In this document: piece after piece, positions 22,897-34,291 of the stretch
Numbering within the stretch: the stretch's first letter is position 1
Layout of the letters: the number at the start of each line of letters is the position of its first letter
Origin: Apostichopus japonicus
Lineage: Eukaryota; Echinodermata; Holothuroidea; Aspidochirotida; Stichopodidae
Length of the DNA: 64,000 nucleotides
NCBI RefSeq assembly: GCF_037975245.1
Contig: NC_092582.1
Location: 8,808,501 to 8,872,500 of the forward strand
Direction: 5' to 3'
Notes under the pieces: generated by a model
Told to the model about the DNA's origin: nothing
The model's input: the letters and a program-made list of their open reading frames with translations, nothing else
Database searches by the model: none
Program-made: the position numbers and the translations under genes

Positions 22897-24690
22897 AGTT
22901 ATTAGTTCTACTTGCCCTCTCATTTGTACATGCAGAGTAATATCAACATTACGATACTTTCATTGCCTGTATAGATCAAGTATACGAAGAAGAAATGGAG
23001 AGGACTTAAAAATCAAATATATTTTCAATTCGCGATGGCAAAGAGTATCTTTTCATACACTTTTCAATTTGCGGAATGAAGTGATCAAGTTCACCATTCA
23101 CAGAATGATCCATTCCTCAGAAGCGTAACCAGAATGGACTGGGAAGATTGTTAATTCACGATGACGTATTGAACAAGAAACTCTGGCCAAAAAAATAAAT
23201 AATAATAACCGAACAAACAGCCAAAAACAAAGTCTTAACTGAGTAATAAAACGATTAACCTGACGGCATTATTCAACACAATGCTACAAATAGAAATAAT
23301 AACATAAACATGTTATGCTGTGAGACATGTCACACTATTACCAGTTAATTGTCTAAGGACCCTGCACGTGGATACCCTATCCATTATTTATCAAAACAAT
23401 AGTAGAACCTATTTTCTAATACATTTTACATTATCGTGTTTACATTGTGGAGCCTGAAAATAAATTCTTTTCGTTGCCGAAATTACTTCCAATTCACATA
23501 GAGAGACTTATTGAAAGCGTCGTATTTCGTCATGACGTCAAATGCTACCCGCTTAAGTACGAAGTTGTTTCATGAAAGTAGTTTATGTAGTATTGTAAAT
23601 ATGACTCATTCATTTGTATATTCGTTTGATAAAGACTCATTCATCACATTTATTGCAGTCTTAGTCAATTTCTTAGTTCTTTTCAGTTATATTTGAAACC
23701 ATGGTTTACGTTTCAATATACACGACAATATTGTCAGTTGCTCCTGATAACATTTCTATATGAATTCTTTTATAAAGAAAAGAAAACATTCAGTAAGATA
23801 CAATCGTTGTAGCCGTTCCATTCAATAACCCTCAATAAAGACGTGAAGAATAGCTATTGCAGACGATGCTTCTTTCACGTTTGAGAGAAAGTGGTGGACC
23901 GTCTCCAAGACTCAGTGACATGTCTCATTTATTGATATATCGGGCTAGAGGCATCAGTGTTGATTGGCTGGTGAAAGGAATTTACAAAATTACAGCTAGA
24001 GTGGTAATTGGAAATTATCCCCAATTAACGCGATCGGATAATGGTTAATAGTAGCTTTCGATAGCTGGTGTGATTAAGAGCTATGTCATGATGTGTTATT
24101 ATTAGACACGTTTCGAACCATAAAGGTAATTTCTGGGTATTCTCAATATCCGTAGGTGTAAAGGTGGGCTGCCAACTTTAAATTGTGATAGGATAAATGG
24201 TGGTTCCATGCATAACATATATTGAGCAGAGTAACAAGGATCGATCAATTGTGTGTATATCACAAATACAGATATAATAAAGAAGCTTACGTATTCCCGG
24301 CAGAATATGATATTAATTTTTCAATACCCTCTTCCCCATGCCTCAATAAATTTATTTATTATTTTTCTTTGTTAACTATTGCATCCGTGATTCACTGCGA
24401 TTTGAGCCACATAAACGTTGCTTCAATAGCTCATTAAAACACTGTAAATATATCACGACATTTCACTTCGGCTTAATGGAAGGAACTTTTTGAAATCCGT
24501 AGAGCAGAACCTCTTGTTTTCACAAAACAATTGAAAAATCTCCTTAGTATATCTTAATTTAAGAAAGACTCGGTACATTTCTACTATGAGCGTGGCTGCC
24601 AACTTTTGTGTGTTTAATGTATTTTAAAGTTACGTTGATGTTCCAGAAGATTACACGGACATAGGTTGTACCCGGTCTTTTCTCTTTCAA

Positions 24691-25062
24691 CAGGGGTGCA
24701 GCAAGGTTTTTGGCGAGGGGGAAGTCATTTTTTGTCCCCATTTTTAGGCACATTGCGGTCGATCGCCGTCCTGGGGAGGGGTTTAATTCTAAAACTAAAA
24801 ACTTTTAAAACTAAAATTTTCCCTTTTGGTACAATAACTTTTTATTTAACAGTAACAATTTTATTAAATAGCCGGATTTTGTTTTTGCTCCCTTTCATGT
24901 TTCACCGTCGCTCATCGCGACCCGCCAAAAACCTCTGCGTCCCTAACCCTCCCCACGCTGGCGATTTTTTTCCCAAACAGGTTTTTAATTTCGCCGTTTT
25001 CAGCCTATCAGATTGCTCGTGAATTAGCAAAAACAGATTCACCCAAGTTGGCTACGCCACTG
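24691..25062. mobile_element. Non-autonomous hAT-like element in block B copy 1
   Basis: Starts CAGGGGTGCAGC and ends GGCTACGCCACTG; flanks are TCTTTCAA and CCTTTCAA. The orthologous insertion is at 33853-34283, so it entered before block B was duplicated. The CAGGGGCGTAGCC-type terminus with G-runs is typical of hAT MITEs. Confidence 0.75.
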
Positions 25063-25070
25063 CCTTTCAA

Positions 25071-27209
25071 GGGAAACAAACAAAAAACATGGTTTCTTCT
25101 GTATTTATATTATACATGCCACTTACTTGAATGAACGACCAACATGAAAAACATACATAGCGTAGTATATTCTCTAATTATTTGCTGTTTATATATTAGT
25201 TAGTTGTGCTTCTTGTTGATAAGAGCAAAATGATTCGATTCTGAAATAGATAACCATAACACGAAGCCCAGTACACCGGACACAGGATGTAAGGGGCAGA
25301 CGTTTATCTGATGTTTGTTACATTATCAGCTCTTTCAGATTTTGTTATAAAAACACGAGAAAAGGAAGATAGTACGCAATTATCATACCAATGATTCTAC
25401 ACATTAATACAGACACAATGCTAGAGAAAAATCCTGTTACAGGTAGCGTTTTAATACTTTAGTAATGTTACACTAAATTCACTTCCTTATATTTCTTCAT
25501 CTTCTCCCTTAAGGGTAACGGTTCAGCTCCCCCTCCATCCCTGACATGACTACATGTTATATATTAAGCCACTAATCTGCCACGTTGCACAAAGGCTGCG
25601 TAAAGCGTGAAGGCACAGAAAGACACAGGCTGCGTAACAATATGACCAATCATACGTTACAAATCTAAAATCAGATTTAGATCAATGATATTCAGACGAT
25701 TTCGTAATAATATCTATCAAGATGTTTATTACTTTGAAAGAAATGTTAAAGTCTATCATTTACAATCCCTGAACCGAATATCAGATAGGTCTATTTGCTC
25801 ATAAAATACATGTCATAGTATGTCACGTAATACATGTCACAGTATTTCAGTATGGTATAGCTTGGAAAGGTTTGCAAACATTATTCACGTGTCGTTGCCT
25901 TGTCAAAGTAAGTTATCAAGCATGCTTGTCAACCTGTGGTTATAAACTTTTTCGAGAATTAAGAGACACCCAGCGCTTTAGTGTTTCAGTTGCATACTAG
26001 CAGCATAATTAGGAAAGTGGTATTATCTATAAGGTATAAGGTGAAATGTATAGTTTGGACCGCCAAGAAGGATTTTGTGTCGAACCTTGTGTAATACATT
26101 GGTAAATGTTTAGACAGAACGTTAACCTTGTTTAGGTTAATAGTCTCGTGTAGTATATGGGTAAATTACTAAGTCATCTAAGACGCCGGACTTACATAAA
26201 GAATCACTTTATGTTCCTCAAATCTGGTTTGTTAGTTTGTCAACCCTACTGATATTCAATATGCTCACTGCCAATTATTCTAACTCAATGTTTGCATTTT
26301 GTAAGACCTGCCTGCATGGCTTGGTAACATTATAACTGACCACAAAGCAAACGAACAAGAAGAGAAAATGCGGGAAAACGTGCAGACAAAACTTGAACGG
26401 AAAGAATTCTGAAAACATTTTTGTATAGGTTTTTTCTTCTTCTTTTAACAGTCTCACTTGATCAGTTTACTCCCGTTTACTGTGATCATTGCTTGTATTA
26501 TCTCCTTACCAATTAACTGCCTTTACTCAACACGAATCTCCCTACTCATCATCTGTTTCTTGATATGCCGATATACTTCAAAATGTAAAGGAAAACGAAT
26601 GCTTCATTGAAATTATATTTTTTGTTCTTTGAATAACAATACGCTTCAGTAATAATTGTTTGATAGTTTTATATACTTATTAATGTAATAATTAACTGAA
26701 TATTAGTATAGTATTGGACAGGAAGATAAACTCGGTAATATCACAACCCCTGTGCACTGCGTAAGCGAATATGTTGATGGATATATCCCCAGTATTTCCA
26801 GTTTCAAGTTATCTCCATTGAGACAACATACGATGATGACGTTAGTTGCTTTGTTCTGACTTAAGTATCAGTGCAAATTGTTTATTAATTGTTTTCTAAA
26901 TTCTAAATCCCAGATAAACCTGACAGAAAGCATGTTAGCTTATTAAAATAAAGGAATATAATATATGCGGAATGCAGGTTCTACTTATAGTGTCTCTCTG
27001 CAGATTCTAAATAGTCGTACTTGTGTATATGGGTGTGAGTAAGGGGGCGGGGGGGGGGGGGAGCTAGTTATGCACTGGTAATCATCATAGTTTGATACTA
27101 TCCACACTAAATTCCTAACGCTGTACCTCCCATGTCTCATCCCTTTTGCGGTACCAATCGTACCCAAAGATCAATTGAATTATCCACAATGATATGTATT
27201 ATACTGTTG
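25071..27209. other. Non-coding sequence of block B
   Basis: Collinear with 34292-36510 without a conserved reading frame. A G-run lies near 27050. Confidence 0.5.
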
Positions 27210-27370
27210 ATAAAAGTAACATAAGACTAGTGACTGTCAGCCTTACTCGTGGCTGCCAGCCGTAGGCTACTCGTGTCTGTGATGCGTACTAGTGACTTTG
27301 TGCGCTGCTAGTGGCTGTGAGAAGTACTAGTGGCTGTGGGTCATACTATTGGCTTTTTGCCGTGCCAGTG
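27210..27370. repeat. 19-bp tandem repeat, array 2
   Basis: About seven diverged units of the TAGTGGCTGTGAG type, after the same lead (ATAAAAGTAACATAAGACTA) as the array at 11521. Units are more diverged than in array 1. Confidence 0.7.
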
Positions 27371-27540
27371 GTATTCGGAAAAATCAATATTTCTGGAAAG
27401 TAATTGAAGATAAAGGTCATTTCGATGGTAGCTATGTTCTATATGTGCTGAGGGGAAGCCATATGCGGTATTTTGGTGTAATGTAATTGTTATGTTTATG
27501 TTATCATTAGTTTAACTTGCAAAAAGTAGACATACTTTAG

Positions 27541-27700
27541 TTGGACGGGACAATGAGCTGTGGGTGGGCAGTGTAGGAGACGGATGGCCTGATCACATGG
27601 TTAGTATGTTTAAAATGGCCCTGGTATATACGTTTATTCACATTGCCTTAATATTCTTAGTTAAACATAGGGGCAGTGGTAAAGGGGGTAACAATGAAAC
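27541..27700 (-). repeat. Dispersed repeat, about 160 bp, copy 2 (inverted)
   Basis: Inverse complement of 21390-21545, with scattered mismatches. Together they frame block B copy 1 as a widely spaced inverted pair. Confidence 0.85.
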
Positions 27701-27709
27701 TAATAGGCC

Positions 27710-28950
27710 TACATAAAAAGCTCAGACGTATAATTATGTTTATACCGTAGTTTCACACTAGACTGCTACACTGTAAACGCAGATTAAATCTGAGAAGCTC
27801 TCTACATTTATTGTTATTCTATTAAAAACTTGAAAACAAAAACAAACTCACGGTTATCGCCTCCGTGATCGTGCATGTACCGTAATAAGCATTTAAATCT
27901 TGAGAAATATTGAAGTTGCACACTACTGACTAATCATTGAAATCAGAAGAAATGATTTGAAAATTTTGCTAAAACTAACTGCAATAGCGCATACTGCTCA
28001 GGCGTTCACATTATCGTACGCCTACTAGCATATAACAAGTGAAAATTTCGGGACAGCTGCCCCCCCCCCTGCCCCCTTTGCTGGCTACGGCCCTGCACAC
28101 ATACGACGAGACGGACGACCTGTGTGAAATGTAGATTATTTGGTCTCCGATGAACGCTAGGGCATTTTCAATTAAACAAACTTTTAAGTATTCAAGAAAG
28201 ATTAAGTTTTGTTAACAATCTAATAGCCTTAATTATACATGCCAATTTTGATGTCAACAATTGTTTTTGTTAATTTATTCACAAAATTCTTGAATTTCTT
28301 TTCGATAACAGCTTGGTTCGGTTTCATATACACTGTAGTTGTAAAGTCTGCTTACATTCTACATACTTTTAATATGGTAGACAAAACCAAATACACAAAG
28401 CAAAATATAAAGCCAATTTTTAAAAGTATAGTCTGTTTTGCATGTACTTTATGTCAGGAGCCTATATGATGTGTCAAAACCTACACTTAGATTTCTTGGC
28501 CACTCCTACGTGTCCTATATATGGCTGAAATGAGATAGCGTCCTTGAAGAGAACAACTTTATCAGCTTAAGAGATGAATCCAAAACATTGAATGTATAGA
28601 AAGATGATAGATTTCTTTATCTTGTACAGTATATACGGCACAGGATATCAGTCCAGATATACGTTTGCTAATGGAAGCAAAAAATCGTTTGAATGCAAAA
28701 CGCATAAAGGTTTTACTTATATTCCTTTCTACAAGGAACGCGACCAAAACATATTCTACATATCCACAGGTACTCCAAGGTCAAAGTAAATCTGCTATCA
28801 CAAATTGTTTGTCATTTATCCACATTTGTTAAACGTCAATTAAGGGATAACTTTCGATTTTGTAGAACCCTTTAGTGTCTCAAGGTATTTAACAATTTTA
28901 GTTCATTATCGAAATATTTTAAACATCGATATAGGGTTACTGTTATCGTA
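27710..28950. other. Spacer between the two block B copies
   Basis: No gene seen. A C-rich terminus resembling a hAT end (GGCTACGGCCCTG, ending near 28095) is present without a visible partner. Confidence 0.45.
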
Positions 28951-29100
28951 TCCTTAATTCAGAGACACTTAACTTTTTCAGAGTAAAAAGAGGAATTAAC
29001 TTATCATCCTGCCCCCCCCCCCACCCTCCAATCCATACTTTCACAATGCATAAATTTTTCGCTGGTGCACGTATCATACCTCTCCACTTCCATCGCTTAT

Positions 29101-29101
29101 T

Positions 29102-29193
<92 letters not shown>

Positions 29194-29225
29194 GTTTCGT
29201 GTGTCTGCCAATGTATATATATATA

Positions 29226-29266
<41 letters not shown>

Positions 29267-29279
29267 TTATATATATATA

Positions 29280-29368
<89 letters not shown>

Positions 29369-29392
29369 TGGCAGACACACGAAACGTGAATA
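29101..29392. repeat. (TA)n microsatellite with embedded inverted repeat
   Basis: Nearly 270 bp of TA dinucleotides. The segment ACGTTTCGTGTGTCTGCCAA at 29192 is the exact inverse of TTGGCAGACACACGAAACGT at 29368, with TA repeat between and outside. Block B copy 1 has only the second of these (21751) with a short TATATA run. Long open frames here are IY/YI repeats and do not encode protein. Confidence 0.9.
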
Positions 29393-31054
29393 ATGCGTGA
29401 CATTAGATTCATTTGAGAGTTTGGCTGGTGATCGAAGATAAAGACCCTTTCAATGTATATGATATAAATATAAATATAAAGAAAGCACTGTATTTCTAAA
29501 GTTATCAAAAAATTCCAATTATAAACCGAATACAGCTCGTAAAGTTTTATTATCCTGTGTTAAGGTTTAGTTTGCTCTTTTAGGCGTTAACTTTTTAGTG
29601 CGTCTCTCTTGATATCTGTCTCGCTGTGTAACTAAATATATCTGATAAGTCTATTTGTAATATTATGATACAATAAACAAAACTGGACGACCATAAATAT
29701 TTTACAAGTAGTTACTAGTTCAAGCAATTTTGCATATATAAAATGTCGTTAACTTGTAATGCTGAAAACTCTATCTCTATTTATTGCATCTTTTATTGTT
29801 CAAATACAGTTGCCCTCCTCATAAAAGTTACAATTGGCTATAAAGTAAAGGTTAATATGTGTCTTTTTGTCACGCAATCCCACCTTGGTATATTGGTAAA
29901 GAATTATGTAATGAATTTAGTTGATCATTGAGATATAGCTGAGAGAGGTGTGTTCCTTAGCACTGATTATCCATTTCGACAATATCGTTACTTCTAGATT
30001 GTACATTTTTACCATTTAAAACTTTTAAAACCTTTACAAGGATACGTGTGACAGTGGAAAACAGCAAAAATGCTAAGCTGACGTCGGCTTCTTACTTGTT
30101 TTTAGAACTTTTGGGGGATTTTTTACCCTTATCAAGAAGAACTTACCAACTAAATTCAGAGAACTGGCATGACAGCTCGATGGTTACATCAGGGCAATTT
30201 GGATTGAAGGAAAACGCACAAGAGGTTTGTGGATCTGTTAACATTAATTAATAGTTCGACTTTAGTATTTCATTTATACAGGCAGAGTATTATCGACATT
30301 AGGATACCTTCATTGCCCGTGTAGATGAAGTACATGAAGAAGAAATGGGGAGGACTTAGAAATCAAATGTATTTTTCAATTTGCGATGTTAAGTGTATTT
30401 TTTCATACAATTTACAATTTGCGGAATGAAGTGATCAGAATCCCCATTCACCGAAAGTTCCATTACTCAGAAGCGATATCATAATGGACTGTAAAAATTG
30501 TTAATTTATGAGGACGTATTGAACAGCAAACTATGGCACACAAACAGTTTTTTAACCAAACAAACGGACAAAAAAGCACAAACTGAGTAATAAAAACGCT
30601 CATCCTGACCGCATTATTCAACACAATGCTACAAATAGAAATAATCAGATAAACAAGTTATGCTGTAAGACATGTAATATAGCATGTCACACTATTATCA
30701 GTTAACTGTGTTGGGACCTTGCACGTGGATACCGTATCCATTTTTTTTTTCAGAGAAGTTTACATAGCACCCGTTCAGTAAATATTTTACACAGGTTTTA
30801 GGTTAATAAATACATTGTTATTAGGTAAACAATATATGGATGCATGTTTGAATCGCTCACAGCAGAGAGGTAATACAAGAGAGAGCAAAAAGCAATGACA
30901 GCACAAACAATTCAGAATGTGCGATTTTCAGCAATTAAATACCTTACTACCTTCCTATTCCAGAGGTCCATATATTATATCCCATTAATATCAAATGAAC
31001 AGTTTAGGCTATAAAAGTATTGTCTTGTGGAATTAAGTCAACTTAAAAGTGCCA

Positions 31055-31440
31055 ACATTTTCAATTGCTACAGTGCAGTTACTTAGTCTTTGTTGCTTGC
31101 GCATGCCTTTTGGTATTCCAGATTAAACACAAAGAAACAACTCTTCCCAATGTCAATTCCAAATAAGCAACAACTTTACATATATGCCGATACGTGGGAT
31201 GACAAAAAAAGTGGGGTGCTGTCTATGATGACTGCTACACTGCAGTTACTTTGTCTTTGTTGTTGGCCCATGCCTTTGGTATTCAAAATTAAACACAAAG
31301 AAACAACTCTTCCCAAAGTCAATTCCAAATAAGCAACAACTTTAGATACATTCTGATCAGTAAGATGAGAAAACGTGGAGTGCTGTCTATGGCAACTGCT
31401 AAACTGCAGTTACTTTTTTTTTCTTTTTGGCACGGTAAGC
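31055..31440. repeat. Tandem repeat of about 165 bp, 2.5 copies
   Basis: The word CTGCAGTTACTT recurs at about 31073, 31240 and 31404, with matching flanks (TTAAACACAAAGAAACAACT, GGGTGCTGTCTATG). Confidence 0.85.
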
Positions 31441-32725
31441 ACAAAAATCTCGAATCTGGTTGCATTTCACACCACCAGGCAACTGGTAAACAACTTTTTG
31501 GAAAAATTCCCAGGCACCAAGACATGAAATTTGGTATAATTCAGATTAAACACGTAGATTGGTTTGAAGCACACATCAATGGCCTTCATAAATGTCCTCT
31601 GGGGTAGGGCATGTCTCTCGATGATCACAAATGACTGCTGAGGATGTATTTTGCTTCCTCCAAGAAGTAACACATATTGCTGAGGTCTTTCTGAAATCTT
31701 TTGCAAATAGAATTCCAAGTTGATGCTTCCTAAGTAACAACAAAGAAAAGGGGGAAAAAAATCCCATCATAATGGAGTTGTGTTAAACCTCCTTGGAGCA
31801 TAAGCAGTTATTTACATGTCCTCTCACAAAACATTGACATTCCTAAAGAAAATGCCCAAAATTTAATCAGTTGTGATTCTAACTTCTTCAAGTACGTTTG
31901 AAACTAGAAAGCCAGATGGCCTATAGTGATTCCTTGTCAAAACAGGAACTTGCATTAAACATTCATCAGACAATGTAGGCAACTTTTACATCATGTTAAC
32001 AATGCTTAAAACAATCTCACTTCCACTGTATGCAATTGTTTAGATTGCTTTGAATGATAACAGCTCGATCACTTCCAAATATAGCTAAATTATAATTGGG
32101 CCTAGGTCTAAAAGTATCACCAATCCACATCAGCTTCTTCCAGCTACTTGCTACAACTTACAAGCTAAAATGGCAATTAGTGGTAATTATATATTGCATT
32201 ACATGAATATATGTTTATCCCTTATTAAAGTATTAGTATTATTAGTACCAGCGTAACTATAGGCCCGATGCTATTTAAAATGTATTGCCTTGAAATAGCC
32301 TAAGTATACCCTACTAATACTAGGCCTAGTACTACTTAAAAAAAGTGACTCGCAATACAACGTACAATAGGAATATAATGCACTAGGTTACAATAAAGGT
32401 ATAGACCAAAGTCCTCCGTCCGTCCGTAGGCTATTCCGTTTAATGTTTACTTGTATGTAGGCTTCACGGATTCGTTGACAATTATGAGTTGACTATGACA
32501 AACAGCAGCTAGCCTATTTTATTAACTTATTGTATGACTTTAACGTTAGGTCTGCGTAACGCAGACCTAACGTTATTCAAATGCATTCGCCTACCCAACT
32601 TAGTCGTGGGTCTCTAAGCATTTCTCGTTCTTGTCACGTTCACTTACATAATATCAAAACATACCTTCGAATTTTTCAATCAATTTTTCCAGGCCCCAGT
32701 CTCCAAACGTCATTTGCCATGCCAT
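31437..32725 (-). pseudogene. SAM-domain gene remnant with frameshifted C-terminal exon
   Basis: Exon 1 (32665-32725) begins ATGGCATGG and reads MAWQMTFGDWGLEKLIEKFE. It is followed by donor G|GTATGT and resembles the first helices of a SAM domain. The C-terminal exon (about 31437-31741) follows acceptor TTGTTACTTAG and reads NLEFYLQKISERPQQYVLLL, then KAIDVCFKPIYVFNLNY. After a frameshift near 31512 it continues as AWEFFQKVVYQLPGGVKC and NQIRDFCAYR. I recall this SAM plus DVCFK...YQLPGG combination from uncharacterised proteins of fish and marine invertebrates (not searched). Middle exons were not found. Probably non-functional. Confidence 0.55.
32542..32574. repeat. Perfect 15-bp palindrome with 3-nt loop
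   Basis: AACGTTAGGTCTGCG, loop TAA, then its exact inverse complement. It lies about 90 bp downstream (minus-strand sense) of exon 1 of the SAM remnant. Confidence 0.95.
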
Positions 32726-33852
32726 TGTAGCTCTTAGTCGCACACTGAGTACGTAACGGTATGAAGCTTGCACGTATATGTGGCCGTGGTTACTGTTGTA
32801 CATTTAGTAACGATAAATGTCGACACACTGGTACAAGTAGTGTTGTTTTATGTAAACTGTGCTTCCGTTTGATTAATGCTTTGGTAAAAGTTACTTGCTA
32901 TCATGTAAAATGACTTAGTAGATGTTTACAATAAGTTTGTGTAATCCTCAATCGTATGCATATGAATACTTTTACAGAATGTTGTGTAATATTTACATAT
33001 ATACATGTACATTTTTATCACCCGTGATTTACATAACATTAATTTACATATTGTTTTCTGTGTGCATTCACCACATTTATTGAAGTCTTAGTCAATTTCT
33101 TTGTTCTTTTCAGTTATATTTGAAACAATGTTTTACGTTTCAATATACACGATATTATTGTCATTTGCTCCTGATAATATTTCTATATGATTTTTTTATA
33201 ATAAAAGAAAACATTCAGTAAGATACTATCGTTGTAGCCGTTCCATGCAATAATGTACCCTCGCTATAGAGACTTGAAAAATAGCTATTGCAGACGATGC
33301 TTCTTTCACTTTTGAGAGAAAGTGATGGACCGTCTCCAAGACTCAGTGACATACCTCCTTTAGCGATATATCGGGCTAGAGGCAACAGTGTTGATTGGCT
33401 GGTGAAAGGAAATTGCCAAATTACAGCTAGAGTGGTAATTGGAAATTATCCCCAATTAACGCGATCGAAAATGGTTAATAGTAGCTTTCGATAGCTGGTA
33501 AGATTAAAAGCCATGATGTGTTATTTTTAGACACGTTTCGAACCATAAAGGTAATTTCTGGGTATCATCAATATCGGTAGGTGTAAAGGTGGGCTGTCAA
33601 CTTTAAATTGTCATATGATAAATGGTGGATCCATGCATATCATATATTGAGCAGAGTAACAAGGATCGATCAATTGTGTGTATATCACAAATACAGATAT
33701 AATATAGAGCTTACGTGTTCCCGGGCAGAATATGATATTAGTTTTTCTATACCCCCTCCCCCACATACCTCAATAAATTTACTTCTAAAAGTTACGTTAT
33801 TGTTCCAGAAGATTACAGGGACTTACGTTGTACACAGTCTTTTCTCTTTCAA

Positions 33853-34283
33853 CAGGGGTGCAGCCAGGTTTTGGTAGGGGGGGGGGAGTAATTTGTTGTC
33901 CCCAATTTCAGGATCGCCGTCCTGGGAAGGAGTTTAATTCAGTTTAATTTTATTCAGTTATATCACATAATGAAAATATTATGGCCACTCAGAGAGACAC
34001 TGCAACCGCGCTCGTGGCGCACACATTTTTGAGGTGACCGCTTATTACATTCTCTTTAGTTTTCCTCTCCCGTGACCCCATCATCGGCCCCATGCCCAGG
34101 TTCGAGTACATTTAGATTTTGTTTTTGCTCCCTTTGATTTTTCACTGTCGCTAATCGCGTCCCGCCAATAAAGTCTGCCCCCCCCCCCCGCTGGCGATTT
34201 ATTTCCCAAACAGGTTTGCAATTACGCAGTTTTCAGCCTTTGCAAAAGCAGATTTGCCCCCCCCCCCGCTAGCTACGCCCCTG
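33853..34283. mobile_element. Non-autonomous hAT-like element in block B copy 2
   Basis: Starts CAGGGGTGCAGCCAGG and ends AGCTACGCCCCTG, with flanks TCTTTCAA (33845) and TCTTTCGA (34284). It is orthologous to 24691-25062 but longer, through extra internal C-runs. Confidence 0.78.
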
Positions 34284-34291
34284 TCTTTCGA

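Larger units (their letters stand above)
21600..27150. repeat. Segmental duplication block B, copy 1
   Basis: Aligned collinearly with 28955-36510. Landmarks include GCTGGTGCACGTATCATACC, GCAGACACACGAAACGT, CAGAGAACTGGCATGACAGC and a shared hAT element. It carries a SINE at 22650-22896 that the other copy lacks. Copy 2 ends just upstream of the NLR start exon, but no NLR start follows this copy. Confidence 0.88.
30751..33060. mobile_element. Insertion of about 2.3 kb in block B copy 2, element type unknown
   Basis: Block B alignment breaks at about 30751 and resumes at 33060 (CACATTTATTGAAGTCTTAG); copy 1 has only about 250 bp of unrelated sequence between. The insert carries a minus-strand SAM-domain gene remnant, a 165-bp tandem repeat and a perfect palindrome. 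I did not find terminal repeats, so it may be a gene fragment transposed with its surroundings. Confidence 0.55.

Noticed and set aside
29046-29508. Long IY/YI open frames
   Set aside because: They are translations of the TA microsatellite.
23857-33494. Paired open frames in block B (near 23870 and 33300; 22100 and 29750; 24230 and 33640) as conserved small genes
   Set aside because: Differences between copies are mostly amino-acid changing and start or stop positions differ, which looks like non-coding drift.
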